6,774 bases of DNA from Candidatus Kuenenia stuttgartensis (GTDB taxonomy: Bacteria > Bacteroidota > Bacteroidia > Flavobacteriales_D > Crocinitomicaceae): assembly GCA_943326025.2 (NCBI GenBank), contig CALPRR020000141.1:1-6774 (forward strand), given 5' to 3'. The notes under the pieces are model-generated. The model saw nothing but the letters and a program-made list of their open reading frames with translations, did not search any database and had not been told where the DNA came from. The position numbers and the translations under genes were made by a program. Shown here one piece after another: positions 6,711-6,774 of this stretch (position 1 is the first letter of the stretch; each line of letters opens with the position of its first letter).

Positions 6711-6774
6711 ACTAATCACTTTTAATTATCAACTTTCAACTCTATTTTATTAAATTTTTTATCTAAAAGACTAC

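Noticed and set aside
6722..6774. Open minus-strand stretch of 17 codons ending in TAA, a possible C-terminus of a gene beyond the edge
   Set aside because: It has no start in the window, is short enough to be open by chance in AT-rich DNA and overlaps intergenic-type repeats. I kept it as part of a finding, not as a gene.
1..6774. Mobile element, CRISPR array, defence system, tRNA or rRNA
   Set aside because: No transposase or integrase, no regular repeat-spacer pattern and no RNA gene sequence were seen; the genes are chromosomal housekeeping types.

Overview
The window is a low-GC (roughly one-third G+C by eye) bacterial chromosome segment with every confident gene on the minus strand. 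It most likely comes from the Bacteroidota, class Flavobacteriia. The reasons are the strong resemblance of the asparaginase to the glycosylasparaginase known from Elizabethkingia (Flavobacterium) meningosepticum, the Lon N-terminal sequence typical of the group, the general lack of Shine-Dalgarno sequences, and a TAnnTTTG-type promoter box upstream of dapF. The genus cannot be fixed from this sequence.

Read in the direction of transcription (right to left), the layout is as follows. An intergenic stretch of about 120 bp carries a candidate promoter and overlapping hairpins. It is followed by a tightly packed run of five genes: dapF (diaminopimelate epimerase), an unrecognised 177-residue protein, a GNAT/RimJ-RimL-type acetyltransferase, mltG (endolytic murein transglycosylase) and a Tat-exported N4-(beta-N-acetylglucosaminyl)-L-asparaginase. 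The coding sequences overlap at every junction, by 8, 29, 16 and 1 nt. A 171-bp gap with a weak terminator candidate and a weak promoter candidate comes next. Then comes lon, the ATP-dependent protease, which ends at a convincing intrinsic terminator. The last 120 bp at the left edge hold no gene.

Functionally, the run links synthesis of meso-diaminopimelate (the peptidoglycan cross-linking residue and lysine precursor, DapF) with processing of nascent peptidoglycan glycan strands (MltG). A periplasmic enzyme that cleaves GlcNAc-asparagine is attached to the end. The link between the asparaginase and the cell-wall genes is positional only. Lon appears to be a separate transcription unit for protein quality control.

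The only product of unknown family is the 177-residue protein. Its HIG and TTC motifs raise, without proving, the idea of a permuted papain-like cysteine enzyme. The other genes are intact and ordinary members of known families, with their key catalytic residues present where I could place them. I see no mobile element, CRISPR array, tRNA or rRNA.
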